Assembly (NCBI GenBank): GCA_003129525.1
Contig: CP029329.1
Span: forward strand, 1,531,501-1,595,500
Origin: Clostridium beijerinckii
Lineage (GTDB): Bacteria > Bacillota > Clostridia > Clostridiales > Clostridiaceae
Reading direction: 5' to 3'
DNA: 64,000 nt
Below the pieces are notes generated by a model. It did not search any database. It was not told where the DNA came from and saw only the letters and a list, made by a program, of their open reading frames with translations. The stretch's first letter is position 1. The number at the start of each line of letters is the position of its first letter. Made by a program: the position numbers and the translations under genes. Below are positions 37,401-45,102 of this stretch, in pieces.

Positions 37401-38653
37401 GTATTGTTGATAATAATTTATATTTATTAACTAGTTATATTACAAAGAAATCAATTGATTATTTGCAAGATAATCAATATGAAATAGCTATAAATGTACA
37501 AGAAGCCATTAAAAATGAACTTAACTTTTTTGAAAAAATGGCTTATGGAGCATTTGGTGGAGATGATATAGCAAATAAAGTTGTAGCAATAATATTAAAT
37601 GAAAAGTTACCAGTAATGATTAAAGATGAAACTGATAAAATTATTAGTATTGCTAAAATTACATTAAATGATGATATTTATCCTATGAAAACTAGTACCT
37701 TAAAAATTAAAGCTGATGAAATTAATATTTCAATGTTGCTTGATAATTTATTTGAGCAATTTAATAATAATGATTCTGCAAAACAACATATTCGTAATTT
37801 TGGTAATTTGATTTTAGATTTATTAATAAAAACTCCAATTATTGAATATCTTGAATTATGCAATTTAAATAGCTTAGATTTAGTGTATAGAAAGTTTTAC
37901 AATGAAGTCACAATTGTAAAAGAAGATATTTATAATAATATAAATATTAATAATAGTAAATTATCACAAACGGTAGAAGAATTTTTAAATGAAAGAATAG
38001 TAAAACCATTATTTAATTCATATAATTCACAAATTTTTAAAGAAATTACCTTAAGAAATATTCAAGATAGTATAAAAAATATCTTAAATTTAATTAGTTC
38101 AAGTGAAGAGACTGAAAAACATTTAAATGTATTCTTAGAAAAATTTTATGATAATACATTTTCAAAATTACAGATTAAACAAATTATTCATGCAGATGTA
38201 TTAAGTAAAGATATTGAAAAAATTATTAAATCAATTTTTGATAATGAAGATTTTAATAAAAATAATATTATGTTAATTGAAAGAATTATGAAAAATGCAG
38301 TTGATAATAATTTAGATTTTATTACAGAGGATACAAAGAATTATATAGCAGAGAAAACAATTCAAACAGGATTATATTCTATTAGTGATTATATTGTTCC
38401 AATATTGCAAGAAATCAACTTAAAGAATATTACCAATAAACAAATCGAATTGCTTAATCCAGAAGAAATTGATATATTATTCAAGTCTTTTGCAGGAGAT
38501 TTTTTTAAGAAATTAGAGAAGTATGGAGTATTTGGTTTTGTATTTGGTATTAATGCAGGATTATCAATTGTTTTATGGGCACTTGATTTGAGATATAGCA
38601 AGATTTCTTCTAAAAAAGAATTAATTGCATTAGATGATTTATCCAACAGATAG
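34412..38653 (+). CDS. giant tandem DUF445 membrane protein
   Basis: 1413 residues, against roughly 380-450 for a usual DUF445/YheB protein. The N-terminus carries the DUF445 opening (helix plus GYITNKYAVNMLF, residues ~5-35, then KKKKEKFIEEISELV). A second opening lies in the middle: a helix at ~667-684, then CGVMAFIGYITNVIALWMIF (~704-723) and the conserved FLKKFALGYIPAHKNEFA. A last helix is at ~1370-1390 (YGVFGFVFGINAGLSI). Between them are ~600-residue regions of many short amphipathic helices, as expected for long helical repeats. It looks like two DUF445 units fused head to tail. Function unknown. AGGAGATA precedes the ATG. Confidence 0.8.
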   Translation: MWKSFFLLVFQGISGGVAGYITNKYAVNMLFKEYTPLKLGGVIKKKKEKFIEEISELVERDIINAETLKAEISNKDLNSYIEQMAEAFFQTGLKDSLGHTKLCEVSDFSNSFLKNEEFARSNLNATLPELLDDIFINVKLEDVLTKNQISKIVDSGYYLLVQELGNSDTVNKFISGFYNENSNITLSDIFSEEVQRKFMKNITKRVIEIIKEDILEDEDGCKLFFDKIFSAINIDVTLMKLQGLIGDYEINQFVTTSEEEEFTLKLFSKINEFINSEKGKELIKSLMDKIFLIGKDIDFTVYEILPPEMEESLTNFIETVIPSVMPYISEWISGNKESFDEMIEAAIDEAIQDVDGNIKKLIISKVRSALMGDISSEKNIVNKIINYLNDSFDGESYNKMANSIINYLKSKKIKDIIELIEKQNLFNSDKLSELIIKEFDVLGEKLLGVIIKSQFSKKIHTVLKFDLVKLFNEKLKLVIYQNILKNKDKLSEKLITLTTDFINSKSNEVFNKKLSQLFTHSQISNYSNDFAKLTNKLFVKNALTYKTKIAEFLSLQVKNINLSHALGNSKVDISDYIVDKSMVVYKETVDKYKNYELKELITKYFDKNTLSNILINEGYPMLMDKLPNLLNGNIKKFASNNLKKYDEDEICNIVQDFMGGQLKPLSIFGAVLGVIVGVLYELIHPTSVGNFGFASSLPNMVMSCGVMAFIGYITNVIALWMIFHPYKENKIMAKIPFLKKFALGYIPAHKNEFAIGMAKLIDDELLNKEEINKVFKVKHNKMKSVLMTLVTNNNYQTLINLIKDKKQDLSKYIYEKILKYCKDNSHLSKGISKVITNSKFNEFIEKDHVLSIVPNLVGKIKNVEDALVKFTEKKLAENNRVNDILPKGVSVETQRYVETTINTLIIEKIHNTKNTDFANKIINNYSNDYDLEIKKSCKEIFSEELLIDIKNNMEVKLEAYVFNDLKIYISNFAKQFLRSGLNEDNTIGCMFNGRIKSIVDNNLYLLTSYITKKSIDYLQDNQYEIAINVQEAIKNELNFFEKMAYGAFGGDDIANKVVAIILNEKLPVMIKDETDKIISIAKITLNDDIYPMKTSTLKIKADEINISMLLDNLFEQFNNNDSAKQHIRNFGNLILDLLIKTPIIEYLELCNLNSLDLVYRKFYNEVTIVKEDIYNNININNSKLSQTVEEFLNERIVKPLFNSYNSQIFKEITLRNIQDSIKNILNLISSSEETEKHLNVFLEKFYDNTFSKLQIKQIIHADVLSKDIEKIIKSIFDNEDFNKNNIMLIERIMKNAVDNNLDFITEDTKNYIAEKTIQTGLYSISDYIVPILQEINLKNITNKQIELLNPEEIDILFKSFAGDFFKKLEKYGVFGFVFGINAGLSIVLWALDLRYSKISSKKELIALDDLSNR

Positions 38654-38679
38654 TATGTGTAACACTCCTACTTATATGA

Positions 38680-38748
38680 AACTCCTCTTCCTAACGTCAG
38701 AGGAGTAAGCGATTCACACTAAATCATAGATTTAGGTTCTCTGCTTAA
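38680..38748 (+). repeat. dispersed intergenic repeat, copy B
   Basis: GAAACTC, then hairpin ACTCCTC/GAGGAGT (38,681-38,706), then the 38-base segment 38,711-38,748 that agrees with 8,071-8,108 at 33 of 38 positions. The hairpin sequence differs from copy A, but its position is the same. Confidence 0.7.
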
Positions 38749-38798
38749 CTTGGAGATGACGGCTGCACGCTCATGAATGAGGTGCCATGAGGGTATAG

Positions 38799-38863
38799 GT
38801 TCTTCTAACTTCAGGTTGGGAAAATTGTATTCCAATTAAGAAAACTCAATCTGAGGTTAAGAA
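38799..38863 (+). mobile_element. possible IS200/IS605-like 3'-end remnant
   Basis: TTCTTCTAACTTCAG (38,800-38,814) pairs with CTGAGGTTAAGAA (38,851-38,863), and inside it GTTGGGA pairs with TTCCAAT. The stacked double hairpin ending in GGTTAAGAATCACC resembles, from memory, the transcribed right ends (omega-RNA region) of TnpB-carrying IS200/IS605 elements. No tnpA or tnpB remains. With repeat copy B upstream it could be a minimal derivative. This is an inference and needs a database match. Confidence 0.35.
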
Positions 38864-38956
38864 TCACCTTATAGTATAAGATACAAAGAATGTGGTAACT
38901 TATTAAAAATAAGAATTACTGCTAGGAAAATAAAAAATAAACTTTTATATTTTCAG

Positions 38957-39006
38957 GTGAATAAACATGTCTTATTGTTACTAATCGTAGCAATAAGAAT
39001 ATTCAC
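38957..39006 (+). other. nested hairpin
   Basis: GTGAAT/ATTCAC encloses CTTATTG/CAATAAG with a 13-base loop. Function unknown; no T-run. Confidence 0.4.
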
Positions 39007-39197
39007 AATAAAGATTAATTGTGTTAGAATAGTGATAGCAAATAAGAAGTATAGCAAGCTAAGTTTATACTTCTTTTATTTATGTGCAGGAAGATTTTCG
39101 CGTAATTAAAATGTGGGGATTTAGTTGTGGTAAATAATTGAAATAAAATAAATAATTTAAAACTTGCTAGAATTTAAAAAATAGTTAGACAAAGATT

Positions 39198-39218
39198 AGC
39201 ACATAAAAATGTGCTTTT
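39198..39218 (+). promoter_or_regulatory. hairpin before the radical SAM ribosome site
   Basis: A perfect 7-bp stem AGCACAT-AAAA-ATGTGCT followed by TTT lies immediately before the GAGGAGG ribosome site. It could attenuate transcription or affect translation of the operon. Confidence 0.45.
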
Positions 39219-39235
39219 GAGGAGGAAATATATTA

Positions 39236-41092
39236 ATGAATAAAATTTCAGATGATATCTTATATAAGGTTGAAAAACCAAGTAGATATACTGGTGGGGA
39301 ATTAAATGAAATTGTTAAGAACCCAAGTGAAGTTGACATAAGATTTGCATTTTGTTTTCCTGATGTTTATGAGGTAGGTATGTCTCATTTAGGAAGTAGA
39401 ATTCTTTATCATACTTTAAATGCAAGACAAGATACATATTGCGAAAGAGCATTTGCACCATGGCCTGATATGGAAGTACAACTGAGAAAAAATAATATTC
39501 CATTATTTACTCTAGAGACTAAAGACTCTTTAAAGGAATTTGATATTTTAGGATTCACTCTTCAATATGAAATGAGTTTTACAAACATTTTAAATATGCT
39601 AAACATGTCAGGTATTACTATAAGAGCATCAGAAAGAGGAGAAGATGAACCTATAGTTATGGCAGGAGGTCCTTGTGCATATAATCCAGAACCATTATAT
39701 GATATAGTTGATTTCTTTGAAATTGGTGAAGGCGAAGAAATGATGAATGATGTTTTGGATGTCTATAAAAAATATAAGGGAAAAGGGAAAAAGAAAGAAT
39801 TTTTAAGAGAAATATCTAAAATTCAAGGTATATATGTGCCTTCACTATATGATGTTATTTATAATGAAGATAATACTATAAAAGAATTTAAACCAAAGTA
39901 TGATGATGTTCCTAAAACTATTAAAAAGAGAATAATAAATAACTATACTAATGTTGATTTTCCAACCAATATTATAGTTCCTTATTCAGAAATTGTTCAT
40001 GACAGAATAGTTCTAGAAATATTTAGAGGATGCACAAATGGATGTAGATTCTGTCAAGCTGGAATGCTATATAGACCAGTTAGAGAAAAGAAGAAAGAAG
40101 ATCTTGTAAAGCTCGCAAGAGAATTAGTTAAAAATACAGGGTATGAAGAAATTTCACTTTCATCATTAAGTACATGTGATTATTCTGATATAAAGGGACT
40201 AATTGCAGATTTAACAGAAGAACATGAAGAAAACCGAGTTGGAATAGCGCTTCCGTCAATTAGAGTTGACTCTTTTTCAGTTGATTTACTTAAGGATATC
40301 CAAAAGGTAAGAAAGACCGGATTAACTTTTGCACCAGAAGCAGGATCTCAAAGAATGAGAGATGTAATAAATAAGGGACTTACAGAAGATAAAATTTTAA
40401 ATGCAGCTAGAAGTGCTTTTGAAGCTGGATGGAAGACTCTTAAGCTTTATTTTATGGTTGGACTTCCTTATGAAGAACTTGAAGATTGTACTGGAATTGG
40501 AGAACTTGCAGAAAAAATTGTTGATGAATATAAAGCAGTTCCTAAGAAAAAAGGTGATTATAAGGGCTTAAGACTTACAGTAAGTACATCAATACTTATA
40601 CCTAAGCCATTTACACCATTCCAATGGACTCCTATGGCAAGACTTCAAGATGTAAATGAGAAGATTGATGCTGTTAAGGATTCAATTAAATCAAAATGTA
40701 TAGTTTATAATTACCATGAGCAAAAGACATCTATAATGGAATCTGTATTTGCAAGAGGGGATAGAAGGTTATGTGATGTTTTAATTAAGGCCTTTGAAAT
40801 GGGCGCGAAATTTGATGGATGGGGTCAATACTTTAATTATAGATTATGGATGGAAGCTATGGAAGAATGTAATTTAGATGTAGATTTTTATGCATATAGG
40901 GAAAGAAGTTATGATGAAGTATTACCATGGGACTTTATTGATATAGGAGTAAATAGAAAATATTTAGAAGTGGAAAGTGAAAAAGCAAAGAAAGCAGAAT
41001 TGACTCAAAACTGTAGAAAAGGATGTACAGGATGTGGCATTGATGTAAACTTTAAAGATGGGGAGTGTTTTGAAGGTGCGATACTTAACTAA
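39236..41092 (+). CDS. radical SAM protein, TIGR03960 family
   Basis: 618 residues. The N-terminal ~190 residues form a B12-binding-like domain (FCFPDVYEVGMSHLGSRILYHTLN; GGPCAYNPEPL), followed by the radical SAM core with the 4Fe-4S motif CTNGCRFCQAG, AGSQRMRDVINKG and a C-terminal cysteine cluster (CRKGCTGCG). The reaction is not established for the family; YgiQ/MiaB-like chemistry is only a guess. It is fused in many bacteria to, and here overlaps by 17 bases with, the DUF2344 gene, so the two proteins probably act together. GAGGAGG precedes the ATG. Confidence 0.9.
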   Translation: MNKISDDILYKVEKPSRYTGGELNEIVKNPSEVDIRFAFCFPDVYEVGMSHLGSRILYHTLNARQDTYCERAFAPWPDMEVQLRKNNIPLFTLETKDSLKEFDILGFTLQYEMSFTNILNMLNMSGITIRASERGEDEPIVMAGGPCAYNPEPLYDIVDFFEIGEGEEMMNDVLDVYKKYKGKGKKKEFLREISKIQGIYVPSLYDVIYNEDNTIKEFKPKYDDVPKTIKKRIINNYTNVDFPTNIIVPYSEIVHDRIVLEIFRGCTNGCRFCQAGMLYRPVREKKKEDLVKLARELVKNTGYEEISLSSLSTCDYSDIKGLIADLTEEHEENRVGIALPSIRVDSFSVDLLKDIQKVRKTGLTFAPEAGSQRMRDVINKGLTEDKILNAARSAFEAGWKTLKLYFMVGLPYEELEDCTGIGELAEKIVDEYKAVPKKKGDYKGLRLTVSTSILIPKPFTPFQWTPMARLQDVNEKIDAVKDSIKSKCIVYNYHEQKTSIMESVFARGDRRLCDVLIKAFEMGAKFDGWGQYFNYRLWMEAMEECNLDVDFYAYRERSYDEVLPWDFIDIGVNRKYLEVESEKAKKAELTQNCRKGCTGCGIDVNFKDGECFEGAILN

Positions 41093-41777
41093 ATTTACTA
41101 AAGAAGAGAATATTAAATTCATATCTCATTTAGATGTACTTAAAACTATTCAAAAAAATATTAGAAGATCAGGCCTTCCAGTAGAATTTTCACAAGGATT
41201 TAATCCACATATGAATACTTCAATAGCACAACCTTTATCTGTTGGAGTATATTCAAGTGGTGAATATATGGATATGATATTAACAGCTGAGATGGATGAA
41301 CAAGAAATTGTGGATAAATTAAATGCAACTGCTCCAAGTGGAATAAAATATATAAGTGCACTTGCAATTCCTTACACTCAAGGTGAAAAGAAAGTACCTC
41401 AAGCTATGGCATTAATTGATGCAGCAAGGTACACTATAAAAGTTAAATATTCTGATGTTTCCAACTTAGAAGAAGAAATGACTAATCTCTTAGAAAATGA
41501 AGCATGGAATACAATAAAGAAGAGCAAAAAAGGTGAGAGAGAAGTTAATTTAAAAACTTTAATTAAGGAATTTAGCTTTTGGATTAAGGATGAATTTTTA
41601 GTGCTTAATGTATTAATTAGTACAGGAAGTAGGGAACATTTAAGTGCAGATTTAGTAGTGAGCTATATTCAAGAAAAAACTTCAAATGCAATTGCAGATG
41701 CTTTTGTTAATATAAAAAGAGAAGAAATGTATTTTTATAAAAATGAGAAACTTGTGCCACTATACAAGTGCATATAG
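41076..41777 (+). CDS. DUF2344 (TIGR03936) protein, partner of radical SAM
   Basis: About 233 residues of the TIGR03936 family: RYLTKFTKEENIKFISHLD at the start and RRSGLPVEFSQGFNPHM in the first third, then a less conserved beta-rich part. Its role is unknown, but it is nearly always next to or fused with the TIGR03960 radical SAM protein. The start is ambiguous within the upstream gene: GTG at 41,076 gives the usual N-terminus and has GGGGAG about ten bases upstream; TTG at 41,070 and ATG at 41,058 are in frame. Confidence 0.87.
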   Translation: MRYLTKFTKEENIKFISHLDVLKTIQKNIRRSGLPVEFSQGFNPHMNTSIAQPLSVGVYSSGEYMDMILTAEMDEQEIVDKLNATAPSGIKYISALAIPYTQGEKKVPQAMALIDAARYTIKVKYSDVSNLEEEMTNLLENEAWNTIKKSKKGEREVNLKTLIKEFSFWIKDEFLVLNVLISTGSREHLSADLVVSYIQEKTSNAIADAFVNIKREEMYFYKNEKLVPLYKCI

Positions 41778-41825
41778 CTTTTGAGTTATACTTATACTCT
41801 AAATTGAATTGATAATTTTAAAGTG

Positions 41826-41892
41826 CTAATTGTCAATGTTCGATGCTCAATTTTCAATTATTAATTATTGAAAATTGAGCATTGATAATTGT
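41826..41892. repeat. long intergenic palindrome
   Basis: A perfect 16-bp stem (41,843-41,858 with 41,867-41,882; core GCTCAATTTTCAAT) is extended by an outer pair AATTGTCAAT/ATTGATAATT. The sequence style (TCAATTAACAATT when read from the right) is that of the TIR elements at 13,196 and 46,902. It lies between the DUF2344 gene and rng. Confidence 0.6.
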
Positions 41893-41915
41893 TAATTGAA
41901 TAGGGATGTGTTGAT

Positions 41916-43364
41916 ATGAAAGAGATTTTTATTGAGAGAAGAGAAAGACTTTTAAGAATAGCTGTTAAATCTAATAATGAATTAATAGAAAGTATTGTAG
42001 AAGAAAAGAATAATGAGCCTATAATAGGAGAAATTTATAAGGGAAGAATTAAAAATATTCTTCCAGCTATAAATTCTATATTTGTTGATTTAGGATTAGA
42101 TAAAGAAGGCTATATGTATTATAGCAATGAACTTAAGGCAAAGGGAATAAAAAAGGGTCAAGAAATATTAGTAGAAGTTATAAAAGAACCTATTAATGAT
42201 AAAGGTGCTAAATTGACTTCTAATGTTTCAATTCCTGGGAAATATATTGTCTTAAATTGTTATAGAGAAGGAATAGAGTTTTCTAAAAGAATAGACGACA
42301 AAGAAAAGAAAAAAGAAATTTTAGAAAATATTGAACCTTTAAAAGATGTGTGTATAACAGTAAGAACAGAAGGGGCAAATGTAAGCTTAGAAATTCTTGA
42401 AAAGGAAATAAATAAACTTTATGATGAATTTGAAAATATAGACAAAAAAATGAAGTATTCATTAGGATTAAAAAAAGTTTATGGTGAAGATTTAAGTTTA
42501 ACTAAGCTTTTAATGAATTCTAGTTACGAAGAAGTTACAAAGGTCCATGTAGATAATGAACTAGACTTTGAAAAGGTAGATCACTTTATTAAAGGAGAAG
42601 AAAATTTTAAATTAGAGAAATATGAAGGTTATAGAAATCTTTTTGATTTTTATGGATTAGAAAAGGAATTATTAAAACTTCGACATAATAAAGTTAATTT
42701 GCTATGTGGCGGTTATATAGTAATAGATAAAACAGAAGCAATGTATGTTGTTGATGTTAATAGTGGTAAAAATATAAAAGAAAGAAGTTTCGATAAAACC
42801 ATTTTAGAAACTAATTTAGAAGCTGCTAAAGAAATAGGAAAACAAATAAGACTTAGAAATTTAAGTGGAATTATAGTTATAGATTTTATTGATATGAGAG
42901 ATAAGAGCCAAAGAGCTATTGTAATGTCTACTCTTAAAGAAAGCCTAAAATTAGATAAAGGAAACGTAAGAGTATTCCCATTTACTGAATTGGATTTAGT
43001 TCAAATTGCAAGGAAGAGACAAGGAAAGAGCATATACGAGTATATGGAAGAAGAATGCAGTTTATGCAAAGGTAGAGGCATAATTTTAAAATTATCTTAT
43101 ATAGAAGGACTTATAAAAAATGAAATTATAAGAATAAAAGAAGAAAATTCAATAGACTGTTTTCATATAGAAATTGATAGTGTTTATAAAGATAGAATTA
43201 AAGAAGATATTTTTGATTTCATAAAAGAAATAGATGGTTTAGATAAAGAAATATATTTAAATTATGTAGATGGAATAGAAGGATATAAAATTGAACCACT
43301 TATATTTCAAGGACAAAAGGATAATTTAAAAGATTATAAGGTTACTGCTATAGAAAAAATTTAA
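41916..43364 (+). CDS. rng: ribonuclease G/E family endoribonuclease
   Basis: 482 residues: an S1 domain near residues 35-120 (GEIYKGRIKNILPAINSIFVDLG), the 5'-sensor and DNase I-like catalytic core (DVNSGK and IVIDFIDM supply metal-binding Asp residues), then the Zn-link CSLCKGRG. There is no RNase E scaffold extension, so it is RNase G-like. It cuts single-stranded AU-rich RNA in rRNA maturation and mRNA decay. Sits, as in other Clostridia, between the radical SAM pair and rplU, but a minus-strand regulator pair now separates it from rplU. Confidence 0.93.
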   Translation: MKEIFIERRERLLRIAVKSNNELIESIVEEKNNEPIIGEIYKGRIKNILPAINSIFVDLGLDKEGYMYYSNELKAKGIKKGQEILVEVIKEPINDKGAKLTSNVSIPGKYIVLNCYREGIEFSKRIDDKEKKKEILENIEPLKDVCITVRTEGANVSLEILEKEINKLYDEFENIDKKMKYSLGLKKVYGEDLSLTKLLMNSSYEEVTKVHVDNELDFEKVDHFIKGEENFKLEKYEGYRNLFDFYGLEKELLKLRHNKVNLLCGGYIVIDKTEAMYVVDVNSGKNIKERSFDKTILETNLEAAKEIGKQIRLRNLSGIIVIDFIDMRDKSQRAIVMSTLKESLKLDKGNVRVFPFTELDLVQIARKRQGKSIYEYMEEECSLCKGRGIILKLSYIEGLIKNEIIRIKEENSIDCFHIEIDSVYKDRIKEDIFDFIKEIDGLDKEIYLNYVDGIEGYKIEPLIFQGQKDNLKDYKVTAIEKI

Positions 43365-43375
43365 TTTAAGAAATT

Positions 43376-43426
43376 AAAAATCAAAATTATATCTGGATAA
43401 TTCCATTTATAATTTTGAGTTTTACT
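43376..43426. terminator. bidirectional terminator
   Basis: AAAAATCAAAATTATA (43,376-43,391) pairs with TATAATTTTGAGTTTT (43,408-43,423) at 15 of 16 positions, between the convergent rng and membrane-protein genes. Confidence 0.75.
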
Positions 43427-43446
43427 ATTTATTATAGATAAATTTA

Positions 43447-43926
43447 TTACATTTTTTTATTATAATATTTATATGCTACTACATAAGTTAATAAAAATAT
43501 ATAAACTATGAAAGAAAGAACCTTGAATAATATTGGATAGAATATTCCACCAATTAGTCCAATAACATATAGGGAAGCAAGCATTACATAAGCAGCTATA
43601 TTAAGTGCTTTGCGTGCAATTTCTTGATTTCTTTCATCAGTATTATTTAAACGGCTTTGTCTTAATTTTTCTTCATTATTAAGAATTCTTTTATTCTTAA
43701 TCCATAAAATTAAACCAGCTGCGAAAAGGCTTGAACCAAGACTAGTATATAGTCCTAAGATTTTATCACTAACTTGTGTTTTAAAATAAAGTTCTATTAA
43801 AATAGAAGCAAAGAATGTTATAACACCAATTACCATTAATCCAACCATAACTTTTATACGTTTTTTTATAACATTTTTATATTCTTCATTAGTTTTTTGG
43901 GTAGTTGTACAGAAAATATTTTTCAT
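43447..43926 (-). CDS. four-helix membrane protein paired with XRE regulator
   Basis: 159 residues with four hydrophobic helices in two pairs (around residues 25-47, 58-76, 105-125 and 128-150) separated by a charged cytoplasmic loop (EEKLRQSRLNNTDERNQEIARKA). Not recognised beyond a DUF2178-like look. It overlaps the upstream XRE gene by four bases (ATGA) and has GAGGAGG as its ribosome site. Small XRE repressor plus membrane-protein pairs of this kind are widespread in Firmicutes; the function is unknown. Confidence 0.75.
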   Translation of the reverse strand: MKNIFCTTTQKTNEEYKNVIKKRIKVMVGLMVIGVITFFASILIELYFKTQVSDKILGLYTSLGSSLFAAGLILWIKNKRILNNEEKLRQSRLNNTDERNQEIARKALNIAAYVMLASLYVIGLIGGIFYPILFKVLSFIVYIFLLTYVVAYKYYNKKM

Positions 43927-44132
43927 AGATTTTCCTCCTCTAGATCAAAAATAAATATTTCCTCAATAGTTATATTAAAGAATTGTGCTATTTTATATGC
44001 CAATATCAAGGAGGCATTATACCTTCCGTTTTCAAGAGAAATAATTGTCTGCCTTGTGACATCAACAGCATCTGCAAGTTCGCTTTGAGTTATTTTTTTT
44101 GCTTTACGCAAATCCTGTATTCTATTTTTCAA
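43923..44132 (-). CDS. small XRE-family transcriptional regulator
   Basis: About 69 residues, essentially one helix-turn-helix (TQSELADAVDVTRQTIISLENGRYN) with a short C-terminal tail. The start is set at the TTG at 44,132 because AAAGGT lies 7-8 bases upstream and the protein then begins KNRIQDLRKAKKITQ as in homologues; the TTG at 44,150 lacks a ribosome site. A strong promoter with two direct repeats lies immediately upstream, so autorepression is likely. It is co-transcribed with the membrane protein. Confidence 0.87.
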   Translation of the reverse strand: MKNRIQDLRKAKKITQSELADAVDVTRQTIISLENGRYNASLILAYKIAQFFNITIEEIFIFDLEEENL

Positions 44133-44157
44133 ATTTTCACGACCTTTCAATAAGTAC

Positions 44158-44196
44158 AGTACACTTTACATTTTTAGTATAGTACACTTTACATTT
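44158..44196. promoter_or_regulatory. direct-repeat operator of the XRE gene
   Basis: The 16-base sequence AGTACACTTTACATTT occurs at 44,158-44,173 and again, identical, at 44,181-44,196 (23-base period, about two helical turns). One copy fills the -35/-10 spacer of the minus-strand promoter and the other covers the transcription start, the expected layout for repression. Confidence 0.75.
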
Positions 44197-44204
44197 AGCG
44201 TCAA
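44176..44204 (-). promoter_or_regulatory. promoter of the XRE/membrane-protein pair
   Basis: Read on the minus strand: TTGACG (44,204-44,199), 17 bases, TATACT (44,181-44,176). Confidence 0.75.
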
Positions 44205-44271
44205 GCAAACTATACATTTTAAATTTTGCGATGAAAAAATAAACTTTATTTCAGATAAATGAAGACTGTGC

Positions 44272-44300
44272 TTTACAAACTACAAAAAATATGATAAACT
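44272..44300 (+). promoter_or_regulatory. promoter of the rplU operon
   Basis: TTTACA (44,272-44,277), 17-base spacer, TAAACT (44,295-44,300) with an extended -10 TGA just before it. Transcription would start near 44,307. Confidence 0.7.
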
Positions 44301-44306
44301 GACATT

Positions 44307-44388
44307 TGTAAACCGCGCACGTAAGGTTTTAAATAAAACAAAGTTAAATCTTTGTACCAAAAGTGGCGAGACCGTTATGAGGAGGTGT
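44307..44388 (+). ncRNA. ribosomal protein L21 leader
   Basis: The leader between promoter and rplU carries the L21-leader hallmarks: AACCGCGCACGTAAGG near its 5' end and AGTGGCGAGACCGTTATGAGG just before the start codon, enclosing a variable hairpin (ACAAAGTTAAATCTTTGT). In Firmicutes this RNA is thought to bind L21 and give feedback control of the rplU-prp-rpmA operon. Its edges are estimated. Confidence 0.82.
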
Positions 44389-44392
44389 TTTA

Positions 44393-44704
44393 ATGTACGC
44401 AGTATTAGCAACAGGAGGAAAACAATACAGAGTTCAAGAAGGAGACGTAATATACGTTGAAAAACTTATCGCTGATGTTGACTCAACAGTTGAATTAAAC
44501 GAAGTTTTAGCTGTAGGAACTGACGAAGGTATCAAAGTTGGTACACCAGTAGTTGAAGGAGCTAAAGTTGTAGCTAAGGTTGCAGCACAAGGTAAGGCAA
44601 AGAAGGTTATAGTTTTCAAATATAAGTCTAAAAAGGACTATAGAAGAAAGAATGGACACAGACAACCTTACACTAAGCTAGTAATCGAAAAGATCGAAGC
44701 TTAA
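44393..44704 (+). CDS. rplU: 50S ribosomal protein L21
   Basis: 103 residues, normal length. Motifs: [18 protein letters not shown] and the C-terminal [19 protein letters not shown]. First gene of the rplU-prp-rpmA operon, preceded by an L21 leader RNA and GAGGAGGTG. Uses more GC-rich, highly expressed-type codons (ATC, AAC, TAC) than its neighbours. Confidence 0.98.
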   Translation: MYAVLATGGKQYRVQEGDVIYVEKLIADVDSTVELNEVLAVGTDEGIKVGTPVVEGAKVVAKVAAQGKAKKVIVFKYKSKKDYRRKNGHRQPYTKLVIEKIEA

Positions 44705-44711
44705 TAAAATT

Positions 44712-45098
44712 ATGGTTAAAGTAAAAATCAAACAACATAATGAAAATATTGTTGGATTTGTAATGAATGGTCATGCGTTGTGTGATGATAGAGAATTTTC
44801 AAGTGACCCTGCTCTAGTAGGAGAGGCATTTGATTTGATATGCAATTCTGTTGCAGTGTTGTCTCAAAGTGTAATCATTGGATTGGATGAAGTCTTAAAA
44901 CTTAATTCAACTTACGAAATCAAGGATGGATACTTAAAATTAGATCTTCAAGATTTTAATTTAGAAGAACTAAACCAAGCTCAAGTTCTGTTAAAGACTT
45001 TTGAAAAAAGCTTGGAAAGTGTAATTTTAGGATTTGATCAGTTGGTAGGGCAAAAGAAACGTAGAGAATATATAACATTAATAAAAGAGGAGGTGTAG
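44712..45098 (+). CDS. prp: ribosomal-processing cysteine protease Prp
   Basis: 128 residues (YsxB/Prp family). It removes the N-terminal extension of L27, which is essential in Firmicutes and Fusobacteria. The catalytic pair is visible: His21 in MNGHA and Cys44 in DLICNSVA. The loop between them ([16 protein letters not shown]) is longer than in typical family members, where His and Cys are about a dozen residues apart. It lies between rplU and rpmA, seven bases after rplU, and its substrate gene follows immediately. Confidence 0.92.
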   Translation: MVKVKIKQHNENIVGFVMNGHALCDDREFSSDPALVGEAFDLICNSVAVLSQSVIIGLDEVLKLNSTYEIKDGYLKLDLQDFNLEELNQAQVLLKTFEKSLESVILGFDQLVGQKKRREYITLIKEEV

Positions 45099-45102
45099 TC
45101 AC

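Larger units (their letters stand above)
38654..39235. other. 582-base region with repeat copy and structured segments
   Basis: Contains repeat copy B (38,680-38,748), an IS200/IS605-3'-end-like structured stretch (38,799-38,863), a nested hairpin (38,957-39,006), a second hairpin (39,040-39,081) and a GCACAT hairpin just before the next ribosome site (39,198-39,215). No coding frame of note. Confidence 0.6.

Noticed and set aside
44307..44392. Riboswitch before rplU
   Set aside because: The sequence fits the L21 protein leader better than any ligand riboswitch.
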